Part shown: in pieces, positions 9,413 to 19,232 of the stretch | Layout of the letters: each line of letters begins with the position of its first letter | Position numbering within the stretch: the stretch's first letter is position 1 | Assembly: GCF_052115445.1 (NCBI RefSeq) | Contig: NZ_JBFRGR010000009.1 | Location: forward strand, 62,001-126,000 | DNA from: Paenibacillus_E sp052115445 | GTDB taxonomy: Bacteria; Bacillota; Bacilli; Paenibacillales; NBRC-103111 | DNA: 64,000 nucleotides | Direction of reading: 5' to 3' | Program-made: the position numbers and the translations under genes | The notes under the pieces: model-generated | What the model was told of the DNA's origin: nothing | The model's input: only the letters and a program-made list of their open reading frames with translations | Database searches by the model: none

Positions 9413-10456
9413 ATGAGAATAGGCAGACTAGAAGAGAATCCGATTATTTCGACTAACCATGTGAAGCCCAGTAGACCCGATTTTAAAGTCGTCGGCGTGT
9501 TCAATGCCGGGGTGGCTGCCATCAATGACGAGATCGTCTTGCTGCTCCGAGTTGCGGAGATGCCCGTCCATGTGCCGGGAAACTATATAGCCGTACCCGT
9601 ATTGAACGAGCAGGATGGGACGCTCGAGATCAAATATCTGAACAAGAACGATCCTAGATATAACTATGAAGATTCGCGTGTCGTGAAAGAACAAGGACGG
9701 TACGCTTATTTAACCTCGATATCGCATCTGCGGGTTGCGCGAAGCAAAGACGGAGTCCGGTTCGTTATCGACGAGCATCCGTCGTTGTTTCCGATTGATG
9801 CCGAGGAGACTTGGGGTATCGAGGATCCGAGGATCACTCAGCTGGGCAATCGTTATTACATCACTTATAGTGCCGTATCTCCCAAGGGCGTAGCGGTAAG
9901 ATTGGCGGTAACGGACGATTTTCATAACTTTGAGAGACTTGGATTAATTCTGCCGCCGGAAAATAAAGACGTTGCGATCTTTCCTGGTAAAATTGAAGGC
10001 AAGTACTTTATGCTGCATCGTCCTGTCCCGAAATCAATCGGTTCGCCGGAGATGTGGATTGCGGAATCTCCGGATCTGATGCACTGGGGAAATCATCGGT
10101 TCCTGATCGGCTTAAGTGAGCAAAGCTGGGATAACGGGAGAATCGGCGGAGGCGCGGTACCCTTTCTAACGAATGATGGGTGGCTTGAGCTGTATCATGG
10201 AGCCGATGTGAACGATCGATACTGTATGGGAGCAGTACTGCTGGATAGGAAGGATCCTGGGAAGGTGCTTGCCAGGTCCCGTGTTCCGGTCTTGATGCCC
10301 GAAACGGATTATGAGATGAACGGATTCTTCGGCGGTGTCGTGTTTTCCTGCGGCGTGTTGCTGATGGATCAAACCGTACGCATGTATTACGGTGCGGCGG
10401 ATGAGGTGATGGCTTGCGCGGATCTTTCTCTCGAGGATATTTATCGTACGTTCTGA
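9413..10456 (+). CDS. GH130 beta-mannoside phosphorylase/hydrolase family
   Basis: A 347-residue cytoplasmic five-bladed beta-propeller glycosidase of family GH130. Members phosphorolyse or hydrolyse beta-mannosides, giving mannose 1-phosphate or mannose. Motifs seen are NAGVAAINDEIVLLLRV near the start, EDSRV, GIEDPRI, FPGKIEGKYFMLHRP, GGGAVP and the C-terminal YYGAADEV. The ATG at 9413 is chosen because AAGGAG (9401-9406) overlaps an earlier in-frame ATG at 9398 and sits correctly for 9413. The enzyme lies in line with importer 2 and upstream of an AraC regulator and a PL8-like lyase, so an uptake-linked role is likely. Phosphorylase and hydrolase subfamilies cannot be told apart with certainty here. 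Confidence 0.82.
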   Translation: MRIGRLEENPIISTNHVKPSRPDFKVVGVFNAGVAAINDEIVLLLRVAEMPVHVPGNYIAVPVLNEQDGTLEIKYLNKNDPRYNYEDSRVVKEQGRYAYLTSISHLRVARSKDGVRFVIDEHPSLFPIDAEETWGIEDPRITQLGNRYYITYSAVSPKGVAVRLAVTDDFHNFERLGLILPPENKDVAIFPGKIEGKYFMLHRPVPKSIGSPEMWIAESPDLMHWGNHRFLIGLSEQSWDNGRIGGGAVPFLTNDGWLELYHGADVNDRYCMGAVLLDRKDPGKVLARSRVPVLMPETDYEMNGFFGGVVFSCGVLLMDQTVRMYYGAADEVMACADLSLEDIYRTF

Positions 10457-10541
10457 ATTTCATCATTGTAAAAACCAGAACTATCGAAAACCGAGCCTGC
10501 TGGGTACAATAGAGTTATTCCAACAGGTGTGAGGGACTATT

Positions 10542-12791
10542 ATGCGTAGAATAAAAAGACTGAAATGGTCTCTTCATAAAACATATCTCCGAGTGTTTGC
10601 CACATTCGCGATCCTCTTTACGATTATCGTAACTGTCTTTTCATTGTACCTTGTCCAAATTTTTTCTATGTCTGCGCGTGAGGAAATCGACCAGGCTGCC
10701 CAAACCCAGCTCGGCCAAATCATTGAAAACACGAAGTTTACCCTCTATAAGCTGCGCCTCTATGGAATGAGGATGTATGAGGACGAGACTGTACAAGGAT
10801 GGTTCACGGATTACGATGATCCTCAACTGCTTGTCAGGTTGAACAATAATATCAAGAAATATATCTCTTCAGAACCCTTTATCTATAATATCGATTTGAT
10901 CAGCACTTCCGGAAAGCGCGTGTTGACCTCGCGCGAAGCCATGTTCGATTATAGTGAATTCTATGATCAGCCACTGCTGCAGGAAATAGTTGAAGGTTCC
11001 GAACCGTATCTTCGATTTAGCAGACATGATTATCTTTCGGAATCCTTCATTAAACTGGCTGTCCGCGCGATAGGTTTAAAGAAGCCTGAAGGTTATTTGA
11101 TTATGCTGCTTGATCAGAAGTTGTTTGAACGCTATGTCATGCAGTCAAACGATCAAAGCTTAGTGAAAATCATCATAACCGATCCTTCTAGCAATCCGAT
11201 CATCGGTGAAGTGCCGGAGAATTTGGCGCAAGCGATTCCAGATAAATCGCAAGCCGAGACGGGAACGTTCGGATGGGAGAACGGCAAGCAAAAATGGACC
11301 GTTCGGTACAGCAAAATTGATCCGGAGGGCTGGACGGTCTACCAATTCATGCCTTGGGAGATGTGGAAGAGCAAAGTATCCCATTTGAGGAATGTGATTC
11401 TGCTTTCTGCGGGCGGAATGTTTTTACTGACTTTGTTTTTTGTGTTCTGGATCTCAAGAAGAAATTACTTGCCATTCAGCGACCTGGTCGGCTTGCTTCA
11501 TAAGAATGAGGGCCGACATGACGACGCGATTCGCGATAAAGCCGAATATGAATTGATCCGAAGCGGCATTCGCAAGCTGGTCGTTCAAGTCGAACAAATG
11601 GATCAGTCGATTAAGTCCAGCCAACACATTATTCGGGAAGATCTGCTTAGGCAATGGGTGCAGAACGGAAACTTGCCGGAATTGACGCTCGTTTCCCTCC
11701 GGCAATTGACCCCGATCGCCGGCGCCCGAAGATTGAGACTTGCGGTCGTAAGGATCGAATCGTACCCTTCCTTCGAAGAGGAATATACGTATTATTCTCG
11801 CAGGCTGCTTAAATACGCAATGGGTAATATCGTAGAAGAGACGATGCGGAATCGCCGAATTACAGCAGCATCGATAGACTTTAAAGACGACCATCTCGTC
11901 GTTCTTATGGCGGATCCGACGGATGATGGCGAGTCTCGCGCCGCTTTGGCGGAAGCGAAAGAGAATGTGAGCCGCTATCTCAACATCAATTGCGTATGCG
12001 CGTTTTCAACAACCTTCAAGGATTCCTTTGATCTGAACGCGCTATACCGTGATGTGCTCGAGATTTCTTACATCAAGTTTTTAACCGGAGAAGAGAAGAT
12101 TTATGATCATTCGGACCGTCAGTCTTTGCTGGGAAAATCATCGGAGGATATTCCGAACGACTTAATCAAAACCTTGATCCAGACAGTCAATAAAGGCAAT
12201 GAAGCTGAGACGGCGAAAGTGATGGATGATATTTTTCAATGGCTTCGGCAATTGCCTTTCGAGGAGTGCAAATTCCATCTAGCCCGTCTTATGTATGAAA
12301 TCGCGAAAACTTTCCTTCAAACGGATACTCTTCAGAATTGGCAAGGGATTAATCTGAAGCTTGAACAGTATGGCAGTTTAAATGAAGTGAACGAGTGGCT
12401 GAGGAAAGAAATCCAAGTCGTGCAAGAGAAGGTAAAGAAACCTGGCCGGGAGAAGCGCAAAGAGGATGTAGCTGCAGCTGTCGTCAATTTCGTCAACCAA
12501 AATTTGCACAATCCTATCCTCTCGATCGAAGACATCAGTTTGCACATCGGGCTTTCGCCGAACTATGTGCGGACCATATTCAGGGATACATTGCAGGTGA
12601 GCTTGTCGGATTTCATTCTTGTACAGCGCATTGAAAAGGCGAAACAGCTGCTCCATTCCACCGAATGGCCGGTATCGCAAATAGTTGAGGCAGCCGGGTT
12701 TCAAGCGAAAAGCCATTTCTTTACGGCATTTAAGAAAGCGACAGGCATGACGCCCAAGCAATTCCGCGAAACAACGGAAGAGTTGAATTAA
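10542..12791 (+). CDS. Membrane-anchored AraC-family transcriptional regulator
   Basis: A complete 749-residue regulator. A transmembrane helix lies at residues ~18-40, an extracytoplasmic Cache-like sensing region at ~41-285, and a second helix at ~287-306. A cytoplasmic coupling region with the REDLLRQWVQNG motif follows, then a C-terminal AraC helix-turn-helix pair (~655-745) with SIEDISLHIGLSPNYVRTIF and PVSQIVEAAGFQAKSHFFTAFK. It probably senses an external sugar and acts directly on DNA from the membrane, with no separate kinase. It sits between GH130 and the PL8-type lyase, so it is the likely local activator of locus 1. The ribosome binding site is modest (GTGAGGG). A TACAAT at 10505 is a possible -10 but lacks a good -35. 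Confidence 0.88.
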   Translation: MRRIKRLKWSLHKTYLRVFATFAILFTIIVTVFSLYLVQIFSMSAREEIDQAAQTQLGQIIENTKFTLYKLRLYGMRMYEDETVQGWFTDYDDPQLLVRLNNNIKKYISSEPFIYNIDLISTSGKRVLTSREAMFDYSEFYDQPLLQEIVEGSEPYLRFSRHDYLSESFIKLAVRAIGLKKPEGYLIMLLDQKLFERYVMQSNDQSLVKIIITDPSSNPIIGEVPENLAQAIPDKSQAETGTFGWENGKQKWTVRYSKIDPEGWTVYQFMPWEMWKSKVSHLRNVILLSAGGMFLLTLFFVFWISRRNYLPFSDLVGLLHKNEGRHDDAIRDKAEYELIRSGIRKLVVQVEQMDQSIKSSQHIIREDLLRQWVQNGNLPELTLVSLRQLTPIAGARRLRLAVVRIESYPSFEEEYTYYSRRLLKYAMGNIVEETMRNRRITAASIDFKDDHLVVLMADPTDDGESRAALAEAKENVSRYLNINCVCAFSTTFKDSFDLNALYRDVLEISYIKFLTGEEKIYDHSDRQSLLGKSSEDIPNDLIKTLIQTVNKGNEAETAKVMDDIFQWLRQLPFEECKFHLARLMYEIAKTFLQTDTLQNWQGINLKLEQYGSLNEVNEWLRKEIQVVQEKVKKPGREKRKEDVAAAVVNFVNQNLHNPILSIEDISLHIGLSPNYVRTIFRDTLQVSLSDFILVQRIEKAKQLLHSTEWPVSQIVEAAGFQAKSHFFTAFKKATGMTPKQFRETTEELN

Positions 12792-12904
12792 ACCACTTGC
12801 GAGATCTTCATTAGAACAAAAGTATCTACACCATGGGCTTCTTCAATCCATTAAATAGAAATCGTTAACTACTACTTTTGAGCTTGAAAAAGGAGAGCCA
12901 TAGA

Positions 12905-15900
12905 ATGGATAACCAAATACAAAGGTTTAAGAGGTGGATATGTCTTACTACTGTTTGTTTATTGATATCATCGATATTCGTATACTCGCCCGTATCGGCG
13001 AGCACTCCCGAAGAGACGAATGCTTCCCAAGAGGTCGATGATATGAAAATGATGAAAAAGCGTATGGTTGATTTTTACATCTCCAAAGATATCATAAACG
13101 ATGGAACGAACGGTCGAGTCGAATGGACCTTCAAATCACAGGCTGGCACTTACTTATCCAATCAAAACCCGGATGGAAGCTGGGGGGATGTCGATTACAC
13201 GAGTACAACTTCCGCCGCCAATGGGAGAGGTTGGTCACCCTACCTTGCATTAGATCGGATGCAATCGATGGCTCAGGCGTTTGCTGACCCCAATGATCCA
13301 AACTATCATAGTGAAGCGCTGCTAGGTGGTATTAAAAAGGCGCTGAACTATTGGTTTACGGTAAAGCCGACTTCAACCAACTGGTGGGAGACCGGAATCG
13401 GTAAACAATTAAGGTTGGGAAAAATTGCACTTTTATGCGAAGGCTATTTAACTGCAGAGCAAGTTTCCAATATTATAGGCACGTTAGACAGCAACCCTCA
13501 CACTGTCGATGGAGCCAACTCGTCTTGGTACAATCAAAATTATATGTACCGCGGCTTATTGCTGGAGGATGCTCAGATCGTTCGGAACGCCGTGAATGCA
13601 TTTAACGTGCTGTCGAATGTGACGACGACTGTGACGGGAATCCAGTCGGACATGTCTTTTTTCATGCATGGCAAAACGAATTATACGACGGGCTACGGAA
13701 GAAGCTTTGCCAGAGATATGTCATTCTGGGCGTACATTACTTCGGGTACCGTGTTCTCGTACAGCAAGGCAGCGATTGATTCGTTATCTTCATACTTGTT
13801 GGACGGCACCAGGTATCTCGTGAGAGGTGATGTTGCCGATCTGGGCATGGGGATGAATGGACCTGATTGGCCGGGTTATCCGAGCGCGGCTTTGACCTTC
13901 TATGAAGATCCGCTCTTGTGGATGCAGATGGCCAATCCAATGAGGGCTGGGGAGTTTGCGAGTTTCCTAGACAATATTCGCAACTTCGGCACGAGCACGA
14001 GCAACGGACAGAACTCCAACAATATGACGCAATGGCAGACGCTTGTTTCCTCACATATGCGAAATGGCTACGGAATTACGGTCAAGATGTCTTCCAGCAC
14101 GGTTAAAGGAGGCGAATGGAGAACGATTAATCCAGGCGGATTTAACCTTCTGTACTGGACGCCGCAAGGAGCCACCGCCATTCAGAGAACCGGCGACGAA
14201 TACAGACCCATATATCCGCTGATGGATTGGGCCCATGTTCCCGGTACGACGGCCCCCTACGCACTCACGAAAGACGGGAACTTCAACAACCCCAAAACGT
14301 ATGTAGGCGGAGTGACTAATGAGCGTTATGGGGCCACCGCGTATGATTTTAACAAGCTGAATACAAGCGGAAAGAAAGGCTACTTCTTTTTCGATAATGA
14401 AATGGTGGCGCTTGGTGCAGGAATCGCTTCGACGAACAACGCTCCTATCCACACGACATTGAACCAAAGTCAAGCGATAGGCGATATTCTCGTAGATGGC
14501 AATCCGATAGCAGACGGAACGATGCAATCAAACGGACGCTGGGCATATAACGATAATATCGGCTATATATTCCCGAATCCTACGGATTTTCAAGTAAAAC
14601 GGGAGACGAAAACCGGAAGCTGGAGCGACGTGATTTCGGGAAGTTCACCGGAACCGATCACCAAATCGATTTTTTCCATTTGGCTTGATCATGGCGTGAA
14701 ACCCACAAACGCCTCCTATCAGTACATTGTATTGCCAAACAAAACTTCTGAAGAGGTCGGCAGCTACGCGAGCGACAACCCGATAAGTATTCTTTCGAAT
14801 ACCTCATCCGTCCAGGCTGTCCGGCATCAGACTCTGAGAATTGCGGAATTGCTGTTTTATCAACCCGATACGGTGACGGTGAAAGGCGGTTTGACTGTCA
14901 CGGTAGATAAACCCGCCATGGTAATCATTGACGAATCCGCAGAGCCTGTTCGTATCTCAGTTGCCAATCCCGAAACACCGGGGATTACAGTGAAAGTGAC
15001 GCTGGATCGAAACGGAGAAAAATCCACGACAAGCTATAGACTCGGCAAGGATACGTTTACCGGTCGAAGCATTACTATAAACGAGGGAACCTCCATTGAC
15101 GACAGCGGATTCGATCTCGCTTACGATAAAGGCTCGACCGCTTCATCCAGCAAAGGCAAACAATTCGCCTCGAATGCTACGGATATTTACAGAACTTCGT
15201 ATTGGGGTTCAAACGCTTCGAATAATGAATGGATTTATGTTGATTTGCAAAATCAATATTCGATCAATAAAGTTAGGTTAAATTGGGAGAAGGCGTACGG
15301 GAAAAGTTATAAAATTCAAGTATCGAACGATGCTGTCACCTGGACGGACGTTTACACAACGGTGATGGGAGACGGCGGAATCGACGACATTTCTTTTGGC
15401 AAGGTTAGTAGCAGGTATGTTCGGATGCAGGGAGTTCGGCAGGGTACCGGAGATGGCTACTCACTTAATGAATTTAAGGTGTATGAAGCAGTAGCCCCCA
15501 ATCTTGCGGAAGGCATGTCGGTCGTGGCAAGCTCGTCAAGAGCAGCGGACGTGAAGCCCGGTAATGCAGTCGATGGCTCATTGACGACCCGTTGGGGATC
15601 TAACTATTCCGATCCGCAGTGGATCTACGTCGATCTTGGCTCAAGCCAATCCATCCAGAAGGTCAGTCTGGGTTGGGAATCCGCGTATGGAAAGGAGTAC
15701 CAAATTCAAGTTTCCGACAACGAGACGAATTGGACTACGGTTTACAGCACCACAGCCGGAGATGGCGGAATCGATGATATCTCCTTTGAACCTGTGAATG
15801 CAAGATATGTTCGGATGTATGGCACGAAAAGAGCGACCACATACGGCTACTCGTTCTGGGAATTTAAAGTGTACGGTACCGAGACCGTACAAATGCTTCC

Positions 15901-18031
15901 CGCTCGGATCGAACTTCAAGCAACGCCGTCTTCCGTGACGGTCGGAGGCGAAGTGTCTGTTACGGGAGTCGTCTACGACGGCGACGATCTTCCGGTCCCC
16001 GGCGTGGAGGTCGAATTAGCGGATTCGTCGGACAGCTTCGACGCTAAAGCTGTAACGGATGCGGACGGCCGATTCGGCACTGTCTTTACGACGCCGCCCG
16101 TTGCGGGAGACGTGACGATTACGGCCGCCTTGCCCGCAAGCCCGTCCGTGACGGGGGCGATTACGTACACAGCCTACTTTATTCCGGATGTTCCCGGAGT
16201 GCCGAACATTGTCACCGTGGAAGAGGGCGACGCTAAAGTCGGTCTTGGTTGGAGCCCGGTGGGCGGCGCGACGGCTTATAAAATCTATCAAAGCGTAACG
16301 TCCAGCACCTACGGAACCGAGGCCGTTACCGTTACCGGATCGATATACGGTGTCGATGTGACAGGGTTGGCCAATGGGACGACATATTACTTCGTCGTTA
16401 CAGCGATGAACGAAGACGGCGAGAGCGCTGCTTCCAACCAGATCAGCGCAACGCCCAAATCGGTACCGGCAGCGCCGACGGATCTCAATGCGACAGCAGG
16501 GGACGGGCAAGTCATCATCGCGTTTAACCCTCCGGCGTCTAACGGCGGAAGCGCCGTGACCGGCTACCAGGTGATGACTTCTCCTGGAAATATACTAACA
16601 TCGGGGACATCAAGCCCGATTACGGTAACGGGATTGTCGAACGGAACGACATATACATTTACGGTAAGAGCGATTAACAGCGTGGGAAGCAGTCAAGCTT
16701 CCGTTGCCTCCAATGCCGTCACGCCTAGTGCGCCGTCGTCGAGCACGACTGAAACTACAAGTTCGACTGAGAGCCAGAATCAAGGGGTGGAGATTCTGGT
16801 GAATGGTAAGGTGGAGAGTGCAGGAATTGCAACGACTACGACAAGAGATGATCAGACCGTCACGACCGTCGCGGTCGACCAGCAGAAAGTGGAGGAGAAG
16901 CTGGCGGCTGAAGGCCTGGGTGTGGTGATCACGATTCCGGTCAATACGCAATCCGACGTTATCGTTGCCGAATTGAACGGCCAGATGGTCAAAACCATGG
17001 AACAGAAACAAGCGGTCGTAGAGATCAAGACGAAGAACGCAACATATACTTTGCCGGCCAAGCAGATCAATATCAGTGCGATATCCGATCAATTTGGCCA
17101 GGACGTCACCCTGCAGGATATCAAGGTACAGATCGAAATCGGCGAGCCTGTCGCTGATATGATGAAGGTCGTGGAAAATACCGCTGCTTCCGGAAAGTTC
17201 ACGCTCGTTGTGCCTCCATTGGACTTCACGGTAAAAGCGACCTCCGACAAAACGACGGTTGAGATCTCGAAGTTTAACGCATTTATTGAACGAACTATTG
17301 CCATACCGGATGGAATAGATCCCAATAAGATCACCACCGGGGCCGTGGTCGAACCTGATGGAACCGTACGTCATGTGCCGACGAAGGTCATCAACGTGGA
17401 CAGCAAATACGTTGCCAAAATCAACAGCTTGACAAACAGTACGTATTCCCTTTTATGGCATCCGAAAGGATTTAAGGATGTTGCCCGGCATTGGGCGAAG
17501 GAAGCCGTCAACGACCTGGGTTCCCGAATGGTGATTAACGGGATAACGGAGGATCTCTTCCATCCGGATCAAGACATTACCCGAGCGGAATTTACGGCGA
17601 TTATGGTTCGGAGCTTGGGATTGAAGCTCGAAAGCGGTAATGCCTTATTTGCAGACGTGAAGCCTTCGGATTGGTTCAGCAGTGCGGTATTGACCGCTCA
17701 CTCTTATAACCTGATCAGCGGATTCGAAGACGGAACGTTCCGCCCGTCAGAGAAAATAACGAGAGAACAGGCCATGATCATCGTGGCGAAAGCAATGGCT
17801 TTAACGAATTTGGCAGAGAAGCCTCCGAACCGTTCGGCAGATGAAATGCTGAGGCCATACGATGATTCGCAAAATGTATCGGCATGGGCAAAGAATGGGG
17901 TCGCCGACAGCTTGAAAGCCGGACTTGTTTCTGGACGAACCGAGAGCCTGCTGGCTCCGAGAGCATACATTTCGAGAGCGGAAGTTGCGGCGCTTATCCA
18001 TCGCTTGCTTCAAAAATCGGAATTGATCTGA
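12905..18031 (+). CDS. SLH-anchored polysaccharide lyase, PL8 family
   Basis: A 1708-residue secreted multidomain enzyme. A signal peptide ends near PVSA-S. The PL8 catalytic region (hyaluronate/chondroitin/xanthan lyase family) covers roughly residues 45-710, with NWWETGIG near 158. Candidate catalytic residues are Asn205, His255 and Tyr264; the Asn-His and His-Tyr spacings (50 and 9) equal those of the Asn/His/Tyr triad of pneumococcal hyaluronate lyase. Then follow two F5/8 discoidin or CBM32-like domains (~745-865, ~866-995), an Ig-like domain (~1000-1090), two FN3 domains (~1094-1280), a Ser/Thr linker with a region of unknown fold, and three SLH repeats (~1523-1575, ~1583-1635, ~1648-1705) for cell-wall attachment. 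It should cut a uronic-acid polymer at the cell surface by beta-elimination. The ATG at 12905 has AAGGAG nine bases upstream; the earlier TTG at 12878 does not. The substrate is uncertain. Confidence 0.85.
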   Translation: MDNQIQRFKRWICLTTVCLLISSIFVYSPVSASTPEETNASQEVDDMKMMKKRMVDFYISKDIINDGTNGRVEWTFKSQAGTYLSNQNPDGSWGDVDYTSTTSAANGRGWSPYLALDRMQSMAQAFADPNDPNYHSEALLGGIKKALNYWFTVKPTSTNWWETGIGKQLRLGKIALLCEGYLTAEQVSNIIGTLDSNPHTVDGANSSWYNQNYMYRGLLLEDAQIVRNAVNAFNVLSNVTTTVTGIQSDMSFFMHGKTNYTTGYGRSFARDMSFWAYITSGTVFSYSKAAIDSLSSYLLDGTRYLVRGDVADLGMGMNGPDWPGYPSAALTFYEDPLLWMQMANPMRAGEFASFLDNIRNFGTSTSNGQNSNNMTQWQTLVSSHMRNGYGITVKMSSSTVKGGEWRTINPGGFNLLYWTPQGATAIQRTGDEYRPIYPLMDWAHVPGTTAPYALTKDGNFNNPKTYVGGVTNERYGATAYDFNKLNTSGKKGYFFFDNEMVALGAGIASTNNAPIHTTLNQSQAIGDILVDGNPIADGTMQSNGRWAYNDNIGYIFPNPTDFQVKRETKTGSWSDVISGSSPEPITKSIFSIWLDHGVKPTNASYQYIVLPNKTSEEVGSYASDNPISILSNTSSVQAVRHQTLRIAELLFYQPDTVTVKGGLTVTVDKPAMVIIDESAEPVRISVANPETPGITVKVTLDRNGEKSTTSYRLGKDTFTGRSITINEGTSIDDSGFDLAYDKGSTASSSKGKQFASNATDIYRTSYWGSNASNNEWIYVDLQNQYSINKVRLNWEKAYGKSYKIQVSNDAVTWTDVYTTVMGDGGIDDISFGKVSSRYVRMQGVRQGTGDGYSLNEFKVYEAVAPNLAEGMSVVASSSRAADVKPGNAVDGSLTTRWGSNYSDPQWIYVDLGSSQSIQKVSLGWESAYGKEYQIQVSDNETNWTTVYSTTAGDGGIDDISFEPVNARYVRMYGTKRATTYGYSFWEFKVYGTETVQMLPARIELQATPSSVTVGGEVSVTGVVYDGDDLPVPGVEVELADSSDSFDAKAVTDADGRFGTVFTTPPVAGDVTITAALPASPSVTGAITYTAYFIPDVPGVPNIVTVEEGDAKVGLGWSPVGGATAYKIYQSVTSSTYGTEAVTVTGSIYGVDVTGLANGTTYYFVVTAMNEDGESAASNQISATPKSVPAAPTDLNATAGDGQVIIAFNPPASNGGSAVTGYQVMTSPGNILTSGTSSPITVTGLSNGTTYTFTVRAINSVGSSQASVASNAVTPSAPSSSTTETTSSTESQNQGVEILVNGKVESAGIATTTTRDDQTVTTVAVDQQKVEEKLAAEGLGVVITIPVNTQSDVIVAELNGQMVKTMEQKQAVVEIKTKNATYTLPAKQINISAISDQFGQDVTLQDIKVQIEIGEPVADMMKVVENTAASGKFTLVVPPLDFTVKATSDKTTVEISKFNAFIERTIAIPDGIDPNKITTGAVVEPDGTVRHVPTKVINVDSKYVAKINSLTNSTYSLLWHPKGFKDVARHWAKEAVNDLGSRMVINGITEDLFHPDQDITRAEFTAIMVRSLGLKLESGNALFADVKPSDWFSSAVLTAHSYNLISGFEDGTFRPSEKITREQAMIIVAKAMALTNLAEKPPNRSADEMLRPYDDSQNVSAWAKNGVADSLKAGLVSGRTESLLAPRAYISRAEVAALIHRLLQKSELI

Positions 18032-18040
18032 TCGCATGAG

Positions 18041-18080
18041 CGGCAGCCGGACAGAGGATCCGGCTGCCGTGTTTTGTATT
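18041..18080 (+). terminator. Rho-independent terminator after the lyase
   Basis: The arms 18041-18051 and 18059-18069 form a perfect 11-bp GC-rich stem with a 7-base loop, followed by a T-rich tail (TGTTTTG). It begins 10 bases after the lyase stop. The remaining ~215 bases up to the convergent AraC gene hold nothing recognisable. Confidence 0.85.
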
Positions 18081-18295
18081 TACGATTAACTCGCCTCTAT
18101 TCATAAACTATTATTTTCGTTACGTATAATTGCGGATTCGAGCAAACAAGCGAAAAATCGTTGTGCGCAAATAAGCCATCACTGTGGCCTCGGAAACAAC
18201 CGTCTTGGAAGGCGGTCATGGGATCGCTTGATTGGGTTATTTTTCTATCCAACTATTTTTCGACACGGTTACCATTCGTAAGTTGGATGACTCCA

Positions 18296-19114
18296 CTACA
18301 ATCCAATATATTTAGTCGGGGAGATCCCCTCTATTTTCTTAAAGTACTTACTGAAATAAAACATGTCGCCAAAACCAACTAATCTTGCAGTATCCGTTAC
18401 GGAGCAGCCGTTTTCCAGAAATTCTTTTGCACGAGCGATCCGATATTTGATAATAAACTCAAAGGGAGTTTCTCCTGTTGTTTCCTTGAAGATATGCCCT
18501 AGATGGGAGGGGCTGATTTGTATACTGTCGGCCAGCTCATTTAGGGTTAACTTTCGGGTATAGTTTGCTGCAATATAGTTGATTACTTTCTCCACTTTAT
18601 GAATAGAGCTGTAATTTATGGTGTTATTATCTATGTATTTAGAAATAAGAAGAAGAATTTCCATGAAGTCGGCGCGGCATCTGAACGTCCGATTCTCGTG
18701 TCCCGATGACCAATGTCGCATGAACTCTTCAAATAATTCTTTCAAACGACGGAATAGATACCGGTCCTGAATATGGCTGTGAGGCGGAAAAGGAAGTGCA
18801 ACATCAAGATTGACCCAATTGCCGTTCTCCATAATAGGACAGGCATATTGAAAGTCAATGGTATAACATTTCACAAGACTATTTGGATTCGTATCGCCCC
18901 TTCTCATGTCGCCGGGTTTAAAATAAACAATATCTCCGCTTGTGGCTTTAAACTCAGCATCATTACAAAGGAGATTGGCTTCACCATCAATGATCAACAT
19001 TAGATTATGATGATGAAAAACAGCATGAGGAATTTTCCAGGAAGGGGTAGCGTACCGTTTAATAGCCAGGTAAAAATGTGGAACCATGGCGTTTAAAACA
19101 TCGGTAGTCTTCAA
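18296..19114 (-). CDS. AraC-family regulator with cupin sensor domain
   Basis: A 272-residue cytoplasmic regulator. Residues ~10-100 resemble the AraC-type cupin sugar-binding domain (GEANLLCNDAEF, DIVYFKPGD). The C-terminal ~100 residues hold the two helix-turn-helix motifs (LTLNELADSIQISPSHLGHIFK and SVTDTARLVGFGDMFYFSKYFK). It starts at TTG 19114 after a GGTGGTG sequence; the ATG at 19119 runs straight into a stop. It is divergent from the GH105-type gene at 19233, with a ~118-bp shared promoter region, so it most likely controls that gene in response to an unsaturated uronic acid or related sugar. Confidence 0.85.
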   Translation of the reverse strand: MKTTDVLNAMVPHFYLAIKRYATPSWKIPHAVFHHHNLMLIIDGEANLLCNDAEFKATSGDIVYFKPGDMRRGDTNPNSLVKCYTIDFQYACPIMENGNWVNLDVALPFPPHSHIQDRYLFRRLKELFEEFMRHWSSGHENRTFRCRADFMEILLLISKYIDNNTINYSSIHKVEKVINYIAANYTRKLTLNELADSIQISPSHLGHIFKETTGETPFEFIIKYRIARAKEFLENGCSVTDTARLVGFGDMFYFSKYFKKIEGISPTKYIGL

Positions 19115-19232
19115 GCCATCACACCACCAAATAATCAGTATATATTACAAATCGAATCATATCATACATGCCTTGAACACTCAATATGTGCTACCATGAA
19201 ATCGTAGAATAATTCATAAGGGAGTTGCGAAG

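Noticed and set aside
10482..10510. TACAAT box upstream of the AraC regulator at 10542 as a promoter
   Set aside because: No acceptable -35 hexamer lies at 16-18 bases, so it was not listed as a promoter.
16610..17374. 254-codon open frame on the minus strand inside the PL8-type lyase gene
   Set aside because: It is antisense to the lyase tail, which has clear FN3 and SLH domains. The frame shows no motif, has low complexity and no ribosome binding site.
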